NCBI GenBank assembly: GCA_022599575.1 | Contig: JAHZMA010000002.1 | Location: 1-53,430 of the forward strand | DNA from: Alphaproteobacteria bacterium | GTDB taxonomy: Bacteria > Pseudomonadota > Alphaproteobacteria > JABAAW01 > JAHZMA01 | Reading direction: 5' to 3' | Length of the DNA stretch: 53,430 nucleotides | Shown: one piece after another, positions 42,378 to 51,289 of the stretch | Layout: every line of letters begins with the position of its first letter | Position numbering within the stretch: position 1 is the first letter of the stretch | Position numbers and translations under genes: made by a program | The notes under the pieces: model-generated | What the model saw: only the letters and a program-made list of their open reading frames with translations | Told to the model about the DNA's origin: nothing | Database searches by the model: none

Positions 42378-43160
42378 CTATAGTGAAAATTGCTGACTTA
42401 ACACACGTTCTTTCAAATCGGCATCAGGGTTAAACAGCAAGGTAAGCGGTATATCATAATTCAGATGCACATCAATTTTGATAACATCAGTGATTTCTAC
42501 ATTATCTGCCACTGCTGATACGGGGCGTTTTTCAGATTCTAACACCTCAATTGTTACTTTTGATTTATGCGGCAATAACGCGCCTCGCCAACGTGGCGGA
42601 CGAAATGGTGCAAGCGGGGTAAGACATAATGTTTTGGAATCCAGTGGCACAATAGGGCCATAGGCGGCATAATTATAGGCAGTGCTACCCGCAGGAGTTG
42701 CCAGAATAATGCCATCGCACCATAATTCACGCAAACGCACCTGCCCATCAATGCTAATTTTTAGCTTGGCAATTTGGGCAATACGGCGGAACAGTGAAAC
42801 CTCGTTAATCGCGTAAGCGGTGTGGGTTTTGCCATGTTTGTCGGTAGCGGTGAGTTGCAACGGATAAAGAATATGTGCTTCAGCATTTTCAAGAATCTCA
42901 AAAATATCATCTTTTTGCGTATCAAAATGATTCAGCAGAAAACCATAAGAGCCACGATTAATGCCATAGATTTTTTGTTGGTGATATGATGATTTGTCGA
43001 TAATTTGATGCAATGTTTGCAACATAAAACCATCACCGCCAATGGTGATGATAATATCGGCTTTATCAATGGGTTCGTCTTTAATGCTCTTGCGTAAAAA
43101 TCCTGTGGTATTCTGCGCTTTTTGAGTTTTTGCGGCAAGAATAGCGATTTTAGCAGGCAT
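42378..43160 (-). CDS. nadK: NAD kinase
   Basis: Phosphorylates NAD to NADP, supplying the cofactor for Gor next to it. The 260 residues carry ITIGGDGFMLQTLH, GINRGSYGFLLNHF, WCDGIILATPAGSTAYNYAAYGPIV and PLAPF. Spacing is 2 bases from moaA and 10 to gor. Confidence 0.93.
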   Translation of the reverse strand: MPAKIAILAAKTQKAQNTTGFLRKSIKDEPIDKADIIITIGGDGFMLQTLHQIIDKSSYHQQKIYGINRGSYGFLLNHFDTQKDDIFEILENAEAHILYPLQLTATDKHGKTHTAYAINEVSLFRRIAQIAKLKISIDGQVRLRELWCDGIILATPAGSTAYNYAAYGPIVPLDSKTLCLTPLAPFRPPRWRGALLPHKSKVTIEVLESEKRPVSAVADNVEITDVIKIDVHLNYDIPLTLLFNPDADLKERVLSQQFSL

Positions 43161-43162
43161 AT

Positions 43163-44158
43163 TTAGCCACCTGTTACGCTCATAAAGCGGTTGGTTTGGG
43201 CAACATAATCCTCCCGAATTGCAAAATCATGGCTTTTTGGTTTCTCAACAATCGCTTGGTGAATCATATCGGTTACCGCTTGCACGCCTTGCTCGCGTAA
43301 TATTGTCAGCAAATCATACTGATTATCTTGCCCTAAACAGCTATACAGCTTGCCCGTTGCGGTAAGGCGCACACGGTTACATTGCGCGCAAAAATTTTGG
43401 CTCAGCGGTGTGATAAAGCCGATTCTTTGCCCCGTTTCAGCACAATCATAATAGCGCGCAGGTCCACCAGATTTATAAGTAGAGGGGGTGAGTTGCCAAT
43501 TTTTATGCAGATGTTGTTTTACCTCATCAAGCGGTAAATATTGTGCAACACGGGTTTCATTGCCCATATCGCCCATCGGCATTACTTCAATGAAAGTAAT
43601 ATCACATTTTTTTGTCGCGGCGAAGCGCACAAAATCATCAAGCGCAAGGTCGTTCACGCCTTTTAATGCCACTACATTGATTTTAATGCTGATGCCATTT
43701 TCAACCGCCGCATCAATGCCTGCTAATACCTGATTTAAGTTACCGCCATTGGTCACCAATTCGAAGAGATGCGTATCTAAAGAATCCAACGAGATATTAA
43801 TCGAATCGAGCCCCGCTGCTTTTAGGGGTTTTGCCATTTTTGCCAATTGCGTGGCGTTGCTGGTCATCACTAATTTTTTTAAGCCGCCCGTTTGCTTCAG
43901 CGCGCCTAATTGTTCAATCAGCCATAAAACATTACGGCGTAATAAAGGTTCACCACCTGTAACGCGTAATTTTTCTATGCCTAAATCGGTGAAAATCTTC
44001 ACCAGCTGATATGATTCTTCTAATGTTGCCAAATCTTTTTTTGGCATGAATTTCATGTTTTTGGGCATGCAATAGACGCAACGCAAATCGCACCTATCAG
44101 TAACCGATAGCCGCAGATAGCTGATATGCCGTGCGAATGTGTCAATTAATTTTTCCAT
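43163..44158 (-). CDS. moaA: GTP 3',8-cyclase MoaA
   Basis: Radical SAM enzyme of the first molybdopterin step. The N-terminal cluster cysteines are C23, C27 and C30 (TDRCDLRCVYCMP). The C-terminal cluster is C-x2-C-x13-C (FCAQCNRVRLTATGK then LYSC). The protein ends in the required Gly-Gly (SVTGG). 331 residues, normal. The rest of the moa/moe genes are at 1.7-4.3 kb on the other strand; moaC is not seen. Confidence 0.95.
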   Translation of the reverse strand: MEKLIDTFARHISYLRLSVTDRCDLRCVYCMPKNMKFMPKKDLATLEESYQLVKIFTDLGIEKLRVTGGEPLLRRNVLWLIEQLGALKQTGGLKKLVMTSNATQLAKMAKPLKAAGLDSINISLDSLDTHLFELVTNGGNLNQVLAGIDAAVENGISIKINVVALKGVNDLALDDFVRFAATKKCDITFIEVMPMGDMGNETRVAQYLPLDEVKQHLHKNWQLTPSTYKSGGPARYYDCAETGQRIGFITPLSQNFCAQCNRVRLTATGKLYSCLGQDNQYDLLTILREQGVQAVTDMIHQAIVEKPKSHDFAIREDYVAQTNRFMSVTGG

Positions 44159-44212
44159 AGCTACATACTAACAAATTATTGTATTTTTTACTAGCGAATT
44201 AGACATAAAGGG

Positions 44213-46234
44213 CTAATGATGAAAATAAGCATAAATTTTATGGGCAATTTTATCGCCTAACCCCGGCACATTTTGCAAATCTTCCAAAGCGGCATTTTTC
44301 ACCTCTTTGGCTGAGCCAAAATATTGTAATAATTGCTTTTTACGGGTAGCACCGATACCCTCAATTTCATCTAGCGGGTTTTGCAAGGTTTGCTTGCTTC
44401 GTTTTTGTTGATGCGCACCTAGTGCGTAGCGATGCGCCTCGTCACGTAAATTTTGTAAGAAAAACAGCAAGGGGTCATTATCGGGCAGAGTGAAAATTCG
44501 CCCATCGGGCAAACAAAAAGTTTCTTGGCCCGCATTACGGTCTTTGCCTTTGGCGATGCCCAGCACATACACATTGTTAATTTTAAGCGCATCAAGCACC
44601 GATTTAACAATCTGCACTTGTCCTTTACCGCCATCAATCAGCAAAATATCGGGGTGAATCGCCCATTGCTTCTCTTGTTTCTGATAACGGGTGAAACGGC
44701 GATACATTACCTCATGCATCATGGCATAATCATCGCCGCCAATATCATCGCGGATTTGCTTAATATGGAATTTGCGATAGGCTTGCTTCATCAAGCCTTC
44801 TGTGCCTGCCACCACCATTGCGCTGGCGGCATGACTGCCTTGAATATGGCTGTTATCGTAAATTTCAATCCGTTCAGGCAGTTTTGGTAAATTCAGCTTT
44901 GCTTGCAATAAATTTAAATTATTGTGCCATGATGTTTTGCTGACGACACGCATTTGCAAGGCTTGCATGGCATTCTGTACCGCATGTTCCATCAGGCTTT
45001 TGCGTTCACCCCTATGGGGCATGGCTAATTCTAATTTACCATCACGGCGAGCAGATAATAAATCGCATAAAAAATCAATATCATCGGGCATTTCATTGAT
45101 GAGAATATGTTTGGGTGGCACATATTGTGCGTAAAGCTGTGCCAGAAACGAGCTGATAATTTCTTTTGCTTCGCTATCATGGCTATGTTTTGGAAAATAA
45201 TTGCGATGCCCTAGCAAACAACCACCACGATAGAAAAACACAGTGATGCAAGATTGCCCATTTTGCATGACAAGCGCTACCACATCAATATCTTTAATAT
45301 CGCGCAAATTGATTCGTTGAAAACGGGTAAGGCTTGCCAAATATTTCAGCTGGTCGCGCTTCACACCCGCTTTTTCATATTCCATATTATCACTGGCTTG
45401 TTGCATCTCATCTTGAATTTTTACCCGCACAGATTCATGATTACCCGATAGAAAATCTTTCAAATCATCAACCGATTGCTGATAATCTTGCTTGCCAATC
45501 AAGCCCGCACAAGGGGCAGAGCATCTTTTAATCTGATAGCGCATACAGGGGCGATGCTGATGATTCTTGAAAATATTATCGGAACAATCGCGTAATTTGA
45601 ATATTTTTTGCAAATCAATCATCGCGCGATTCACTGCCATTGTAGAAGGAAAGGGGCCAAAATAATCGCCCTTAATATCTTTGATACCCCTATGTTTCAC
45701 CATACGCGGAAAATCATGGTCACGCCTTATCAGCAAGCGTGGCATGGATTTATCGTCTTTAAGTAATATATTATAGCGTGGCTGTTGTTGCTTAATCAGG
45801 TTCGATTCTAGCAATAACGCTTCCATTTCTGTAGGGGTAATGGTGAATGATAGCGACGTAGTTTCCGAAATCATACGCAAGATGCGGGGTGATTGCCGCT
45901 CGCGATTGCTGTAGCTTATCACGCGTTTTTTAAGGTTCTTTGCCTTGCCAACATAAAGCAAATTTTCGCGGCCGTCAAACATGCGGTAACAACCGGGTTG
46001 TTCGGGGCATTGCAAGGCAAAATCACGAATCAGCGCACAAGCCTTATCTATTTTGCCAATAGAATCTTTGCCACTAGAATCTTCAGATGCGTGATATTCC
46101 TCTTGTGGTGATTCACCTATTTCTTCAATCACAGCGTTTGCGCCATGATTATCGGGTGCAAGCATCTGGTAATCAGTTTTTTGCAATTTCTGCGATTGTT
46201 GCATTGGCGAGTGATGTGATTGGTTGCGAGACAT
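44213..46234 (-). CDS. uvrC: Excinuclease ABC subunit C
   Basis: Makes the dual incisions of nucleotide excision repair. The GIY-YIG domain begins near residue 77 (PEQPGCYRMFDGRENLLYVGKAKNLKKRV). The UVR segment is DDLKDFLSGNHESVRVK. The RNase H-like half follows (RIEIYDNSHIQGSHAASAMV; PDILLIDGGKGQVQIV), and a C-terminal HhH pair is in IEGIGATRKKQLLQYFGS and VPGLGDKIAHKIY. About 65 extra polar residues precede the conserved part. Later ATGs exist, and no ribosome site decides between them. Confidence 0.94.
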   Translation of the reverse strand: MSRNQSHHSPMQQSQKLQKTDYQMLAPDNHGANAVIEEIGESPQEEYHASEDSSGKDSIGKIDKACALIRDFALQCPEQPGCYRMFDGRENLLYVGKAKNLKKRVISYSNRERQSPRILRMISETTSLSFTITPTEMEALLLESNLIKQQQPRYNILLKDDKSMPRLLIRRDHDFPRMVKHRGIKDIKGDYFGPFPSTMAVNRAMIDLQKIFKLRDCSDNIFKNHQHRPCMRYQIKRCSAPCAGLIGKQDYQQSVDDLKDFLSGNHESVRVKIQDEMQQASDNMEYEKAGVKRDQLKYLASLTRFQRINLRDIKDIDVVALVMQNGQSCITVFFYRGGCLLGHRNYFPKHSHDSEAKEIISSFLAQLYAQYVPPKHILINEMPDDIDFLCDLLSARRDGKLELAMPHRGERKSLMEHAVQNAMQALQMRVVSKTSWHNNLNLLQAKLNLPKLPERIEIYDNSHIQGSHAASAMVVAGTEGLMKQAYRKFHIKQIRDDIGGDDYAMMHEVMYRRFTRYQKQEKQWAIHPDILLIDGGKGQVQIVKSVLDALKINNVYVLGIAKGKDRNAGQETFCLPDGRIFTLPDNDPLLFFLQNLRDEAHRYALGAHQQKRSKQTLQNPLDEIEGIGATRKKQLLQYFGSAKEVKNAALEDLQNVPGLGDKIAHKIYAYFHH

Positions 46235-46256
46235 TATGGTAACTGGTGTTGCATGG

Positions 46257-47516
46257 TTACCGACTCATATCTTGCCCTAATTGGTAGAGAAAATCTAAAC
46301 AGCCACGTAGCTGGTCAAGATGCACCCATTCATTGGGTTGATGCGCTTGGGCAATATCACCTGGTCCATAAATGATCGATGGAAAACCTGCTTTTTGAAA
46401 CAAACCCGTTTCAGCCATATAAGAGGCAAAACTCACCGAATTATCACCGCTTAAACGGCGCACCAAATGTTCGGCAGCCGAATCGGGCTGATAGTTGAAA
46501 TTTGGAAGCGCATGATTTTGATGCGTTACAATGCTGCTTTCAGGGGCAATGACGCGCATTTCTGGCAGTAAAACATCGTCAGCAAATTGCTGTAAGCGTT
46601 GAATATAACGGTTGGGGTCATCATTGGTAATGGTGCGAATATCCCATAAAAAACGTGCTTTTTCGGCAATGATATTAAAGGCAATGCCACCCTCAATCAC
46701 CCCAACATGTAAGCCACTATAGGGTGGGTCAAATGATCCGATTGCATTATCATTTTTTTCAGATGCCTGTTGCTGATTTTCAGCCAGCATCTGATGGATA
46801 AAATTCACCAATCTGGCGGCAATCATGGTAGCACTTACACCTTTTTGCAAATTAGAAGAATGTCCCGCCCGCCCTGTGATGAATGTTTCGCACGCCACCA
46901 TCGATTTATGTGCCGAAAGCGTTTTCAAATTAGATGGCTCGCCGACAATAATCGCTTCGGGGGCGGGCAGTTTCTTGCCTAATTGGTCAATCAAATGTTG
47001 CACACCCCGACACCCGACTTCTTCATCGTAAGAAAAATAAAGCATCAGCGGTTTTTTCAAGGGCAATGATGCAAAATACGGTACCATCGCTAGCGCGCAA
47101 GCCAGAAAGCCTTTCATATCGCAAGTGCCACGCCCATAGGCTTTATCTTTTGTCACATGCAACGTGAAAGGGTCGGTTTGCCAATCTTGCCCCGTAACGG
47201 GCACAACATCGGTATGGCCTGATAGTGCAATGCCAGCATTATCTTTGGCGTTATTTGTTCCGCCTATCATTGCCCATAAATTGACTTTATCCTTATCGCG
47301 TTCATCTGCCTTATCGGGCGGGGCATAAATTAGCTGATGCTCGATATTGTTTGCATTATTATTGGCTTTATTTTGTGTGTTTAACAAATCTTGCACATAA
47401 CCGATAAGGTCGCTATTGCCATTGCTGGAAACTGTATTGAAGCCAACCAGATGCTTCAAAATATCCAAACAATTTTGCAATGATTTATCAATATTGTATG
47501 ATTCACTGTTATTCAT
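46257..47516 (-). CDS. argE: Acetylornithine deacetylase
   Basis: M20-family metallohydrolase of arginine synthesis. The 419 residues have LSGHTDVVPVTGQDWQTDPF (first metal ligand), AYGRGTCDMKGFLACALAM, the SYDEEVGCRG catalytic glutamates, IVGEPSNLK, the dimerisation segment GRAGHSSNLQKGVSA, and IYGPGDIAQAHQPNEWV. These fit ArgE better than DapE. uvrC follows after 22 bases. Confidence 0.9.
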   Translation of the reverse strand: MNNSESYNIDKSLQNCLDILKHLVGFNTVSSNGNSDLIGYVQDLLNTQNKANNNANNIEHQLIYAPPDKADERDKDKVNLWAMIGGTNNAKDNAGIALSGHTDVVPVTGQDWQTDPFTLHVTKDKAYGRGTCDMKGFLACALAMVPYFASLPLKKPLMLYFSYDEEVGCRGVQHLIDQLGKKLPAPEAIIVGEPSNLKTLSAHKSMVACETFITGRAGHSSNLQKGVSATMIAARLVNFIHQMLAENQQQASEKNDNAIGSFDPPYSGLHVGVIEGGIAFNIIAEKARFLWDIRTITNDDPNRYIQRLQQFADDVLLPEMRVIAPESSIVTHQNHALPNFNYQPDSAAEHLVRRLSGDNSVSFASYMAETGLFQKAGFPSIIYGPGDIAQAHQPNEWVHLDQLRGCLDFLYQLGQDMSR

Positions 47517-47605
47517 AAGGGCATCATAGCAGATTCTGCCCCAATAATAAAAAAAATGGTAATAAAAAATTGTAAAAAAAGAAAATTGAGAGTAAAAATA
47601 AATCT

Positions 47606-47636
47606 AAAAAAAAAGGGGGCGGTTTGCACCACCCCC
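47606..47636 (-). terminator. Intrinsic terminator of hsp20
   Basis: On the minus strand a GC-rich 9-bp stem (one G-T pair) closed by a GCAA tetraloop is followed directly by nine T residues. It is the strongest terminator in the window. It lies about 60 bases after the hsp20 stop. The rest of the 47517-47695 gap is A-rich with no gene. Confidence 0.9.
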
Positions 47637-47695
47637 CAAGTTTGTTACTCAATAGGGAGAAAAGAGTTCTTTATAGAGCTATAAGCAAATAATGC

Positions 47696-48193
47696 TTAGG
47701 AAGCTTTAATCTTTTGTGCACCAGAATCACCGCTGCTAATGGCGATTTTGCGAGGCTTCAATGCCTCAGGAATGTTACGCTCCAATGTGATGGTTAACAA
47801 GCCATTTTCAAGTTCGGCACCAACAATATTCACATGGTCGGTCACATTAAATTGGCGTGTGAAAGCGCGTTTAACAAAGCCTTCATACAAATATTGCATT
47901 TCATCTTCACTGGCATCTTCACTGGCATCTTCATCGGCATTCTCACTGGTATCAGCCAGTGTTTCACGTGATGTTGCGCTAATTTTTAGCACATTGCCTT
48001 CCAATTCAATATCTAAATCTTCATCAGAAAATCCAGCAACATTCAGCACAATCGCGTAACGATTATCATCAAATTTTTCAATGTTATAAAATGGGTAGTT
48101 TGGTGTATCCACATTAATATGATTGAATATGTCATTAAAAGCATCAAGACCAAATCTTGATCTTAATAGGGGAGACAATTGAAAATATGTCAT
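47696..48193 (-). CDS. Small heat-shock protein, Hsp20/IbpA type
   Basis: ATP-independent holdase chaperone. The 165 residues have a short N-terminus (SPLLRSRFGLDAFNDIF), then the alpha-crystallin domain: YPFYNIEKFDDNRYAIVLNVAGFSDEDLDIELEGNVLKI, FTRQFNVTDHV, and AELENGLLTITLERNIPE. An acidic insert (DTSENADEDASEDASEDE) made of 12-bp repeats interrupts the domain before LYEGFVKRAF. GAAGGA lies about 8 bases before the ATG. RpoH-type promoter upstream, strong terminator downstream, so the gene is a single unit. Confidence 0.93.
   Translation of the reverse strand: MTYFQLSPLLRSRFGLDAFNDIFNHINVDTPNYPFYNIEKFDDNRYAIVLNVAGFSDEDLDIELEGNVLKISATSRETLADTSENADEDASEDASEDEMQYLYEGFVKRAFTRQFNVTDHVNIVGAELENGLLTITLERNIPEALKPRKIAISSGDSGAQKIKAS
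47902..47949. repeat. Four tandem 12-bp units inside hsp20
   Basis: CATCTTCACTGG twice, then CATCTTCATCGG and CATTCTCACTGG. On the minus strand they give the Asp/Glu/Ala/Ser insert of the chaperone, in frame. Confidence 0.85.
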
Positions 48194-48216
48194 GGTTAAT
48201 ATCCTTCATTATAAAT

Positions 48217-48235
48217 AAATTCACCATAGATTGCA
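48217..48235 (-). other. Hairpin in the hsp20 leader
   Basis: On the minus strand TGTGCCTT and AAGGTGCA pair over 8 bp (two G-T) around a 3-base loop, roughly 25 bases before the ATG. A second imperfect stem (GCGGT with ACCGC) lies further upstream. Neither clearly covers the ribosome site, so an RNA thermometer is only a possibility. Confidence 0.3.
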
Positions 48236-48299
48236 CCTTAATAAGGCACAGATTACTGCGGTTATCTTTAAGTGCTAAAGCATTACCGCCTTAAACTTA

Positions 48300-48328
48300 A
48301 TATGGGAATGAATTCACCATATTTCAAG
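48300..48328 (-). promoter_or_regulatory. RpoH (sigma-32) promoter of hsp20
   Basis: On the minus strand CTTGAA (48328-48323), 17 bases, CCATAT (48305-48300), matching the alphaproteobacterial heat-shock consensus CTTGAA-N17-CCATAT. The leader would be about 100 bases. Confidence 0.75.
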
Positions 48329-48367
48329 GGTAGATGAGTTTATTTTTAAATTATTGTGTTAACATTG

Positions 48368-48592
48368 TTAGCTTTTTAAGCCAAAATTTTGAAATCGCTT
48401 ATTGAAGCGCGCCAATTGCCCTGCTTCCAATAATTTTTGCTGTCCACCCGTCCATACGGGGTGAGTTAGCGGGTCTATTTCTAATGCCATCACATCACCT
48501 TCTTTGCCCCATGTGCTATAAGTCTCATAGTTTGAACCATCAGTCATTTTTACGGTGATGCGGTGATAATCAGGGTGAATATCTTGTTTCAT
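48368..48592 (-). CDS. rpmE: 50S ribosomal protein L31
   Basis: Ribosomal large-subunit protein of 74 residues: [56 protein letters not shown], then FNKRFQNFG. It is the zinc-free form, lacking the CxxC pairs, as is usual in alphaproteobacteria. Confidence 0.95.
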   Translation of the reverse strand: MKQDIHPDYHRITVKMTDGSNYETYSTWGKEGDVMALEIDPLTHPVWTGGQQKLLEAGQLARFNKRFQNFGLKS

Positions 48593-48653
48593 AGCTATTT
48601 ACTTACTTTCATGTTGTTTGGTGAATGAGTATTGAAAAATCAAAGGTGATACT

Positions 48654-48682
48654 ATCATAGCGGAAAATCAATACAGAATCAA
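48654..48682 (-). promoter_or_regulatory. Promoter of rpmE
   Basis: On the minus strand TTGATT (48682-48677), 17 bases, TATGAT (48659-48654), with a leader of about 55 bases. It stands in the 212-base gap shared with divergent yqeY. Confidence 0.5.
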
Positions 48683-48804
48683 GCATGAATACATTTGGCA
48701 TCATCAGTTTGTTATGTTAAAATTAGATAATTTTAGAGATTATTTGCACATTAAATTTGGCGTATTATTTGCTATCATTTATATAGATTTTATCAGGAGG
48801 AAGC

Positions 48805-49269
48805 ATGGCAGGAATGCGTGAAACATTATCGCAAACATTGGAATTGGCACAAAGTGTTGATGATGATACCGCGACCAATACCTTAAGGCTTATCATGACC
48901 GCAATTAACGACCGCGATATGGCGGCACGGGCGCGTGGGCAAGATAAGGGCATTGCCGATTACGAGATTTTAGAATTATTGCAAACAATGGTGAAGCAAC
49001 GGCGCGAAGATGGCGCCTATTATAAAGACCATAACCAAGGTTTGATGGCAGAGCATGAAAAGACTGAAATTGGCGTGATTCAACAATTTTTACCACGACA
49101 ATTTTCGGATAAAGAAATCGAAAAAGCCATTATGCAAGTGATTGCTGAAAAAGAAATTTATGGCTTAAAATCAATGGGCGTGTTAATGGCGGAATTGCGG
49201 CGTAAAAATCCAGCGCAGATTGATTTTACCAAAGCAGCGGTGATGGCGAAACAAAAACTAGGCGGTTGA
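48805..49269 (+). CDS. yqeY: GatB/YqeY domain protein
   Basis: A 154-residue helical protein related to the tail domain of GatB, thought to touch tRNA metabolism. Conserved parts are RETLSQTLELAQ, TNTLRLIMTAINDRD, EILELLQTMVKQRREDGAYYKD and EIGVIQQFLPRQ. AGGAGG 4 bases before the ATG is the best ribosome site in the window. dnaG and rpoD follow, the usual alphaproteobacterial order. Confidence 0.93.
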   Translation: MAGMRETLSQTLELAQSVDDDTATNTLRLIMTAINDRDMAARARGQDKGIADYEILELLQTMVKQRREDGAYYKDHNQGLMAEHEKTEIGVIQQFLPRQFSDKEIEKAIMQVIAEKEIYGLKSMGVLMAELRRKNPAQIDFTKAAVMAKQKLGG

Positions 49270-49306
49270 TTGCAACAAAGAAAATGCGAGTGGGGATAGT
49301 CAAAGC

Positions 49307-51091
49307 GTGAGTGATAATTTTCTAACAGAATTAAAGCTGAAAACCAGTTTGATAGACCTTATAGGACGCGACCTCAAGCTCACCCGTAAAGGGCGCGATG
49401 CGCTTGGATTATGTCCGTTTCATCGCGAAAAAACCCCTTCATTCAATGTGGTGGAAGATAAGCAATTTTATCATTGCTTTGGCTGTGGCGCACATGGTGA
49501 TGCGATTTCGTGGCTTACTGAACGGCATCAATTAAGCTTTAAGGATGCGGTGCAACAGCTGGCTGATAATATTGGCATCACGATTCCAGCGCAGTTTTTT
49601 GGGCAGAAGCAACAACAAAAACAAAGCCAAGATTTATATCATGTTGCCAGTTTGGCGGCAGATTATTTTCACCAAAAATTACTGACTGGTGCGCAAAGTG
49701 ATATCGCCCGCGATTATCTAACAAAACGTGACATTGATGATAAGATGATTGCGCGATTTTATCTTGGTTTCGCACCTAATAATCAAGGCTTTAACGAATT
49801 TATGCAATATATGCAGGCGCGCGATGTTACTGATACGCAATTAGAGCAAGTTGGTCTGATTGCCTATGGCGAAGATGCACAAGGCAATAAGCAGACCCAC
49901 GCCTATGCGCGTTTTCGCAATCGGTTGATATTCCCAATTTATGATATGCGCGGACGGGTGATTGCGTTTGGCGGGCGAACGTTACAAAATGATAATGCAA
50001 AATATATCAATTCGCCCGAAACTATTCTTTTCCATAAGGGTGCGGAATTATATCACTATGATAAGGCGATACAGGCAATCAAAAAAGGCGAATATTTGAT
50101 TGTGGCAGAAGGCTATATGGATGTGTTGCGGTTGGTGCAATATGGTTTTCATGGTGCGGTTGCGCCACTGGGCACGGCACTTACCGAACAGCAAATCGCG
50201 CAATTATGGCGTTTATCAGCAGAGCCAATCCTATGTTTTGATGGTGATGAAGCAGGCAAGGCGGCGGGGTTACGCGTGGCATTACGGGCATTACCATTGT
50301 TACAGCCCGGTAAAAGCTTGCTTTATTGTTTCATGCCACAAGGGCATGACCCCGATAGTTTTTTGCAAGATTATGGCGCAGCAGAATTACAAAATTATTT
50401 AAGTCGTGCGATGCCATTAGGCGAGATGCTGTTTCATCATTCGATTCAGCAATGGACATTACGCACCCCCGAAACACGTGCTGGGTTAGAACAACAATTA
50501 ATGGGCTATGCCGCTAGCATCCAAAATCAGATTTTAAGTAAGCATTATAAACGGTTTTTTAGCAATATGATTTGGGAAAGCCTGCGTGGTAAGTCAAAAA
50601 CCAACCCTCTTATTAATCCTTTGGCTAATATGGGCAGTGCCAGTCATCAGAATATGTCGATTTTATATAAATTATTTCAAAATTTAGTGCTGATTTTCAT
50701 TCATCACCCTGCACTTTATCAACAATATGAAGAAAAAATGGCGCATTATGCTGAATTGGCAGATGCCAATGAATTATTCACACAGCTACGGCTTTATTTA
50801 GATGATGATGAGAATAGTGGCGAACATCAGCAAGATAAAAAAAGCAGCGATATTGGGCAAAATACCATGCCCTTATTGTTTGCACTCTATCATCAGCAAA
50901 GTGATTCGATGATTGACGCGCATAAAGGCGACGAGTCAATGATTAGTCATTATTGTGATGAATTTGATTATTTTCTGCTAAAACAAGACCTAAAACACAG
51001 CAAATTATCGGCTGATAAACGCGCAATATTGCGCGAACAGCTGTTTGCGGTAGAACAAAGATTATTTAATCGGCAATTGCAAGATAAATAA
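49307..51091 (+). CDS. dnaG: DNA primase
   Basis: Makes RNA primers at the replication fork. The 594 residues have the CHC2 zinc site C36, H39, C57, C60 (LCPFHREKTPSF; YHCFGCGAHGD). The RNA polymerase domain contains AYARFRNRLIFPIYDMRGRVIAFGGRTL and Toprim with VAEGYMDVLRL and CFDGDEAGKAAG. A weakly conserved C-terminal helicase-binding part follows. Start GTG 49307, 37 bases after yqeY. About 200 bases separate it from rpoD. Confidence 0.94.
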   Translation: MSDNFLTELKLKTSLIDLIGRDLKLTRKGRDALGLCPFHREKTPSFNVVEDKQFYHCFGCGAHGDAISWLTERHQLSFKDAVQQLADNIGITIPAQFFGQKQQQKQSQDLYHVASLAADYFHQKLLTGAQSDIARDYLTKRDIDDKMIARFYLGFAPNNQGFNEFMQYMQARDVTDTQLEQVGLIAYGEDAQGNKQTHAYARFRNRLIFPIYDMRGRVIAFGGRTLQNDNAKYINSPETILFHKGAELYHYDKAIQAIKKGEYLIVAEGYMDVLRLVQYGFHGAVAPLGTALTEQQIAQLWRLSAEPILCFDGDEAGKAAGLRVALRALPLLQPGKSLLYCFMPQGHDPDSFLQDYGAAELQNYLSRAMPLGEMLFHHSIQQWTLRTPETRAGLEQQLMGYAASIQNQILSKHYKRFFSNMIWESLRGKSKTNPLINPLANMGSASHQNMSILYKLFQNLVLIFIHHPALYQQYEEKMAHYAELADANELFTQLRLYLDDDENSGEHQQDKKSSDIGQNTMPLLFALYHQQSDSMIDAHKGDESMISHYCDEFDYFLLKQDLKHSKLSADKRAILREQLFAVEQRLFNRQLQDK

Positions 51092-51289
51092 TGAAAATAC
51101 TTGCTTTTTTTATCAAAAAACATTAAATTTCGTTACGATGGTGGGTGTTTCACTCTTTTTCAATTTCAAGATAGTCGAGTTTTACAAGTGTGGTGAAAAA
51201 ATATTTTTATTCAGGCACAGAAATTGCTGTTGATTCAATGATGTTAAGCTGGGAAGTTGAACAGGATTCTTTAAATTTAGGGGTAGGCA

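Noticed and set aside
47517-47605. A-rich gap between argE and the hsp20 terminator as a small gene
   Set aside because: Only homopolymer-like A tracts and no usable reading frame.
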